Source: Hydrogenophaga taeniospiralis
GTDB taxonomy: Bacteria > Pseudomonadota > Gammaproteobacteria > Burkholderiales > Burkholderiaceae_C
Assembly: GCF_020510445.1 (NCBI RefSeq)
Contig: NZ_JAHBAG010000001.1
Span: forward strand, 720,501 to 784,500
Direction of reading: 5' to 3'
Length of the DNA stretch: 64,000 nt
Shown here: one piece after another, positions 61,784 to 64,000 of the stretch
How the letters are laid out: the number at the start of each line of letters is the position of its first letter
Numbering within the stretch: the first letter of the stretch is position 1
Notes under the pieces: model-generated
The model's input: the letters and a program-made list of their open reading frames with translations, nothing else
Database searches by the model: none
Told to the model about the DNA's origin: nothing
Program-made: the position numbers and the translations under genes

Positions 61784-61867
61784 GAGGCGGGAGGCGGGCC
61801 CGCCGGCCATCGGCGGGTGTGATTTTTTGAACGGCATGGCCAGGAAAGTGAGCACCAAAGTGCCCAA

Positions 61868-61881
61868 CTGATGCGCATCAA
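61868..61881. promoter_or_regulatory. FNR/DNR-type box before hemerythrin-like 2
   Basis: CTGATGCGCATCAA matches TTGAT-N4-ATCAA at 9 of 10 positions. It is 68 bp before the second gene start. The two paralogues thus share the same kind of control site. Confidence 0.7.
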
Positions 61882-61948
61882 TGCCGGATGGGCGGTTTTT
61901 ATGTGATCCTTTGGTTGTCTTTTCAAGAGATGACCCACAGGAAACACC

Positions 61949-62338
61949 ATGCAGCTCCAAACCATGCGCGACATCTGGGACCAGCACGCCCGGTTGCTCC
62001 GTGTATTGCAGTCCCTCATGCAGGCGCTCAAAGGCTCGCCCGCGGCGGACGGTGGCGGCGCGCACGCCCGGCTCTTTGACGTGGTGCGTGCCGCGCTGCT
62101 GAACATCGACGACGTTGACGCCTCGGGCCATCCGCAGGGCCTGCGCGACATCCTGGATGGCATGCGCTGGCTGGAACGCCAGAGCTGGACCGACCAGACC
62201 GTGTTGTTCGAGCTGGTGCAACTGATGCTGATCGACGGTTACCTGACCCTGGAGCGCCAACGGCTCCTGGAGGCCGACATCGGGCATGTGCTGGCCCACC
62301 AGCGGCACCGGCTCTGGCAGGACGCGTGCGCGGCCTGA
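61949..62338 (+). CDS. degenerate hemerythrin paralogue lacking iron ligands
   Basis: The 129-aa protein aligns with the neighbouring hemerythrin over the first ~50 residues: WDQHARLLRVLQSLMQALKG against RDEHATLAAMLQSLTQMVKR, then LFDVVRAALLNIDD against FFDVLRAMLFYIDE. The next block, EKHHHPKE in gene 1, is DASGHPQG here, and the later His/Glu ligands are missing, so a di-iron centre is unlikely. The frame is intact and has its own FNR-type box. It may be a regulator, a partner or a decaying copy. Confidence 0.75.
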   Translation: MQLQTMRDIWDQHARLLRVLQSLMQALKGSPAADGGGAHARLFDVVRAALLNIDDVDASGHPQGLRDILDGMRWLERQSWTDQTVLFELVQLMLIDGYLTLERQRLLEADIGHVLAHQRHRLWQDACAA

Positions 62339-62394
62339 GCGGCTGAGTTTCTTTCAGGGACACCCGCCCTGGCTGGGAGACCCAGGCCCCGGGT

Positions 62395-62949
62395 TCAGCG
62401 GTCGGTCGGTCCGGCGTGCTTGTGCACCAGGCGCTGCACGGTGTTCCAGTTGCGCGTGGTGGCCGGCAGGCCGAGCAGCTTTTCCAGAAACGCGTTAGGG
62501 CTTCCCGGCGATTGGCCCGGTTTGAAGCTGAGGCTCAGCGCCTCCGGACCCGTCCAGTGCAGCACCTGCACATCGCCGCGCGGCGACGTCAGCGGCAGGG
62601 CGGGCGCGGCCGCGCTGTCGGGGTGCAGAAAGGTCACGCAGCAGGCGTAGACCTTGGCCCGGTCCACCGCAGCGAAAGGATCGAGCGCGACGAGCCGGGC
62701 CAGGTGCTCGACGCTGCGGACGTAGCCCGGCTCGCGCAGGCCGCAGGTCTCGCGCAGCAGCTCGCAGGCACCGGCGAAAACCCGGTGCGCCCGGCCGGCC
62801 GAGGGGACAGTGAAGACCAGGGTGCCGTTGGTGAGGAACGACGCGGCCGACGCCGCCCCAGCCCGCATGAACGCGTCCTCCAGCTGGGCCTTGGTGGGGC
62901 AGTTCGGCCGCCCCAGGTTCAGGTTGCGAAAGAACGCCGCGTATTGCAT
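62395..62949 (-). CDS. DUF1697 family protein
   Basis: The 184-aa protein begins YAAFFRNLNLGRPNCPTKAQ, LEDAFMRAGAASAASFLTNG, the typical DUF1697 opening, and ends with FLEKLLGLPATTRNWNTVQR, the family's C-terminal motif. The function of the family is unknown. The start ATG 62949 is chosen because longer readings lack similarity. Confidence 0.88.
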   Translation of the reverse strand: MQYAAFFRNLNLGRPNCPTKAQLEDAFMRAGAASAASFLTNGTLVFTVPSAGRAHRVFAGACELLRETCGLREPGYVRSVEHLARLVALDPFAAVDRAKVYACCVTFLHPDSAAAPALPLTSPRGDVQVLHWTGPEALSLSFKPGQSPGSPNAFLEKLLGLPATTRNWNTVQRLVHKHAGPTDR

Positions 62950-63003
62950 TCGGTTCAGCCGTTCAGTTGTCGATGCAGCCCGTTCGCATACAGACGCGCC
63001 AAC

Positions 63004-63080
63004 CCAGGGCACCGCCGGGCCGGCTCCGCCGGACGGCCAGTGCCGCCCCCTGGGGGGTAGCGCGCAGCGCTGCAGGGGGG
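63004..63080. repeat. Comamonadaceae-type GC-rich palindromic repeat, copy 4 (inverted)
   Basis: Read on the minus strand it is the best match to copy 1: CCCCCCAGGGGGCGGCACTG and GGCCGTCCGGC. It ends 1-2 bp before the glutathione transferase stop. Confidence 0.7.
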
Positions 63081-63081
63081 G

Positions 63082-63690
63082 TCAAATCAAGCCTTCGGCG
63101 CTCATCGCCGCCTGCACGGCCGGGCGCGCGGCCACGCGGCTGCGGTAGGCCACGAGGTGGGTCAGGCCGTCGATGTCCAGGCCCACGGGCTTGGCCCAGT
63201 TGGTGACGGTGAAGAGGTAGCCGTCGGCCACGGTGAACGGCTCGCCCATCAGGTACGGCTGGCCGGCCAGTTCGCCGTCCACCCAGGTCAGGCGCTGCAG
63301 CAGGCGGTCCTTGAAGACCTGCTTGGCTTCGGCCGGCACAGCGGGGTTGAACAGCGGGCTGAAGCCCTTGTGCAGTTCGGAGCTGACGAAGTTCAGCCAG
63401 GACTGCAGCTGGTAACGGGCCATGGTGCCCGCCGGCGGCGCGAGGTGTTTTTCGGGCACCTGGTCGGCGATGTATTGCACGATGGCCGGGCCCTCGCGCA
63501 GGGTTTCGCCGCTGTCGAGCGCGAGGAAAGGCACGTAGCCCAGTGGGTTGACGAGGTAATAGTCGCTGCCGTCGGGCAGTCGGTGCGTCTTGGTGGGCGC
63601 GGGGATGGCTTCAAACGCCAGGCCGGCTTCGTGCAGGGCGATGTGGGGCGAGAGGGAGCAGGCGCCGGGGGAGTAATAGAGCTTGAGCAT
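63082..63690 (-). CDS. glutathione S-transferase
   Basis: The 202-aa GST has a thioredoxin-fold N-terminal part (LKLYYSPGACSLSPHIALHE with the beta-class Cys10, YVPFLALDSGETLREGPAIV with the cis-Pro and GSH loop) and a helical C-terminal part (GEPFTVADGYLFTVTNWAKP). This is the bacterial beta class (GstA). It conjugates or stores glutathione under stress. Confidence 0.95.
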   Translation of the reverse strand: MLKLYYSPGACSLSPHIALHEAGLAFEAIPAPTKTHRLPDGSDYYLVNPLGYVPFLALDSGETLREGPAIVQYIADQVPEKHLAPPAGTMARYQLQSWLNFVSSELHKGFSPLFNPAVPAEAKQVFKDRLLQRLTWVDGELAGQPYLMGEPFTVADGYLFTVTNWAKPVGLDIDGLTHLVAYRSRVAARPAVQAAMSAEGLI

Positions 63691-63793
63691 GGGGTCTCCG
63701 GAAAGTGACGCCGCCACCCGGTGGTGACGGCGGACGCCCAAGCTAGTGGGTTTTAGATAAACGTGCAGGCGTGCAGGTTTTGCCGGTGTGTGC

Positions 63794-64000
63794 TCAGCAG
63801 TTGGCGAAGTAGGCCTTGCAGGCCGAGCCGTCGCCGCCCTCGCAGCGCTTGCCGAGGTAGGTGCACATGGGCGACGCCGGCAACATGGCCAGGGTCGATC
63901 CGCCGGCCTTGTTGTCGGGTTGCACCAGCAGCCGCAGGCTGGAAGACTGGGTCGGGACGGTGTTGCCTTGGGCGTCAAACGCCGCGTACGCGGCCACCTG
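63794..64000 (-). CDS. uncharacterised protein, C-terminal part (5' end outside window)
   Basis: The frame is open to the right edge, so only about 68 C-terminal residues are seen (AAYAAFDAQGNTVPTQ, GGSTLAMLPASPMCTYLGKR, ending ACKAYFANC). Cysteines near the end may form disulfides. No family is recognised. Confidence 0.5.
   Translation of the reverse strand, partial: QVAAYAAFDAQGNTVPTQSSSLRLLVQPDNKAGGSTLAMLPASPMCTYLGKRCEGGDGSACKAYFANC

Overview
The window is one piece of a GC-rich (roughly two-thirds G+C) betaproteobacterial chromosome. Gene content points to Burkholderiales, most likely Comamonadaceae (Hydrogenophaga- or Acidovorax-like): an NrtR-controlled NAD salvage operon, UbiM-type ubiquinone hydroxylase, minCDE, chrBA, a short second-type IF-1, and a dispersed ~80-bp GC-rich palindromic repeat of a type common in that family. 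There is no transposase, integrase or CRISPR array. Species level cannot be settled from the sequence alone.

Layout. 1-2.0 kb: the end of gyrB, then a lower-GC gene that looks like a PUA/EVE-HNH type IV restriction enzyme. 2.0-4.6 kb: acylphosphatase and a three-gene RiPP-type operon (72-aa peptide with a CxxC, DUF692/MNIO iron enzyme, partner protein), preceded by what looks like a broken PACE efflux gene. 4.6-10.3 kb: pncA-pncB-nadE-nadM/Nudix with divergent nrtR and two palindromic operators. 10.3-12.3 kb: metY, a CoA-binding protein, a ferredoxin. 12.3-22.1 kb: an RNA-repair locus. RtcR (CARF + sigma54 activator) is divergent from a long minus-strand unit that starts at a clear -24/-12 promoter and runs through a structured RNA leader with two anticodon-less tRNA-like elements, a slipin, a third tRNA-Leu-like element, a HEAT-like protein, rtcB, a HEAT protein, a zinc-ribbon protein, an RlaP-type nucleotidyltransferase and rtcA. 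A relic of the rtcB 3' end lies between two accessory genes.

22.2-25.4 kb: nitroreductase, then a lower-GC restriction-modification island (RHH regulator, MT-A70 methylase, BglII/BstYI-type endonuclease). 25.4-33.3 kb: housekeeping genes (YitT, M15 peptidase, YjdM, exonuclease, NlpC/P60, DAHP synthase, SDR, IF-1, UbiB-like). 33.4-39.9 kb: a sugar-acid-type catabolic cluster (broken FAH-family gene, GntR regulator, DHDPS-family lyase, TRAP transporter, PfkB kinase). 39.9-44.4 kb: LysR/SnoaL pair, minCDE, UbiA-family prenyltransferase. 44.4-45.5 kb: about 1 kb of non-coding DNA with two tandem 586-bp-offset copies of an origin-like module (DnaA boxes, DnaA-trio, AT-rich tract).

45.5-64.0 kb: an acyl-CoA-synthetase/GNAT protein, ubiM, a Spy-like protein, a chromate resistance operon (chrB, chrA, rhodanese-ChrB fusion), a copper circuit (cueR-copZ divergent from copA), a CotH-VTC-DUF4956 group, two tandem hemerythrin-like genes each behind an FNR-type box (the second has lost its iron ligands), DUF1697, a glutathione transferase and a truncated gene at the edge.

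The strongest candidates for something undescribed are the RNA-repair locus with its GNRA-capped tRNA mimics, the duplicated origin-like module, and the CxxC-peptide/MNIO operon.
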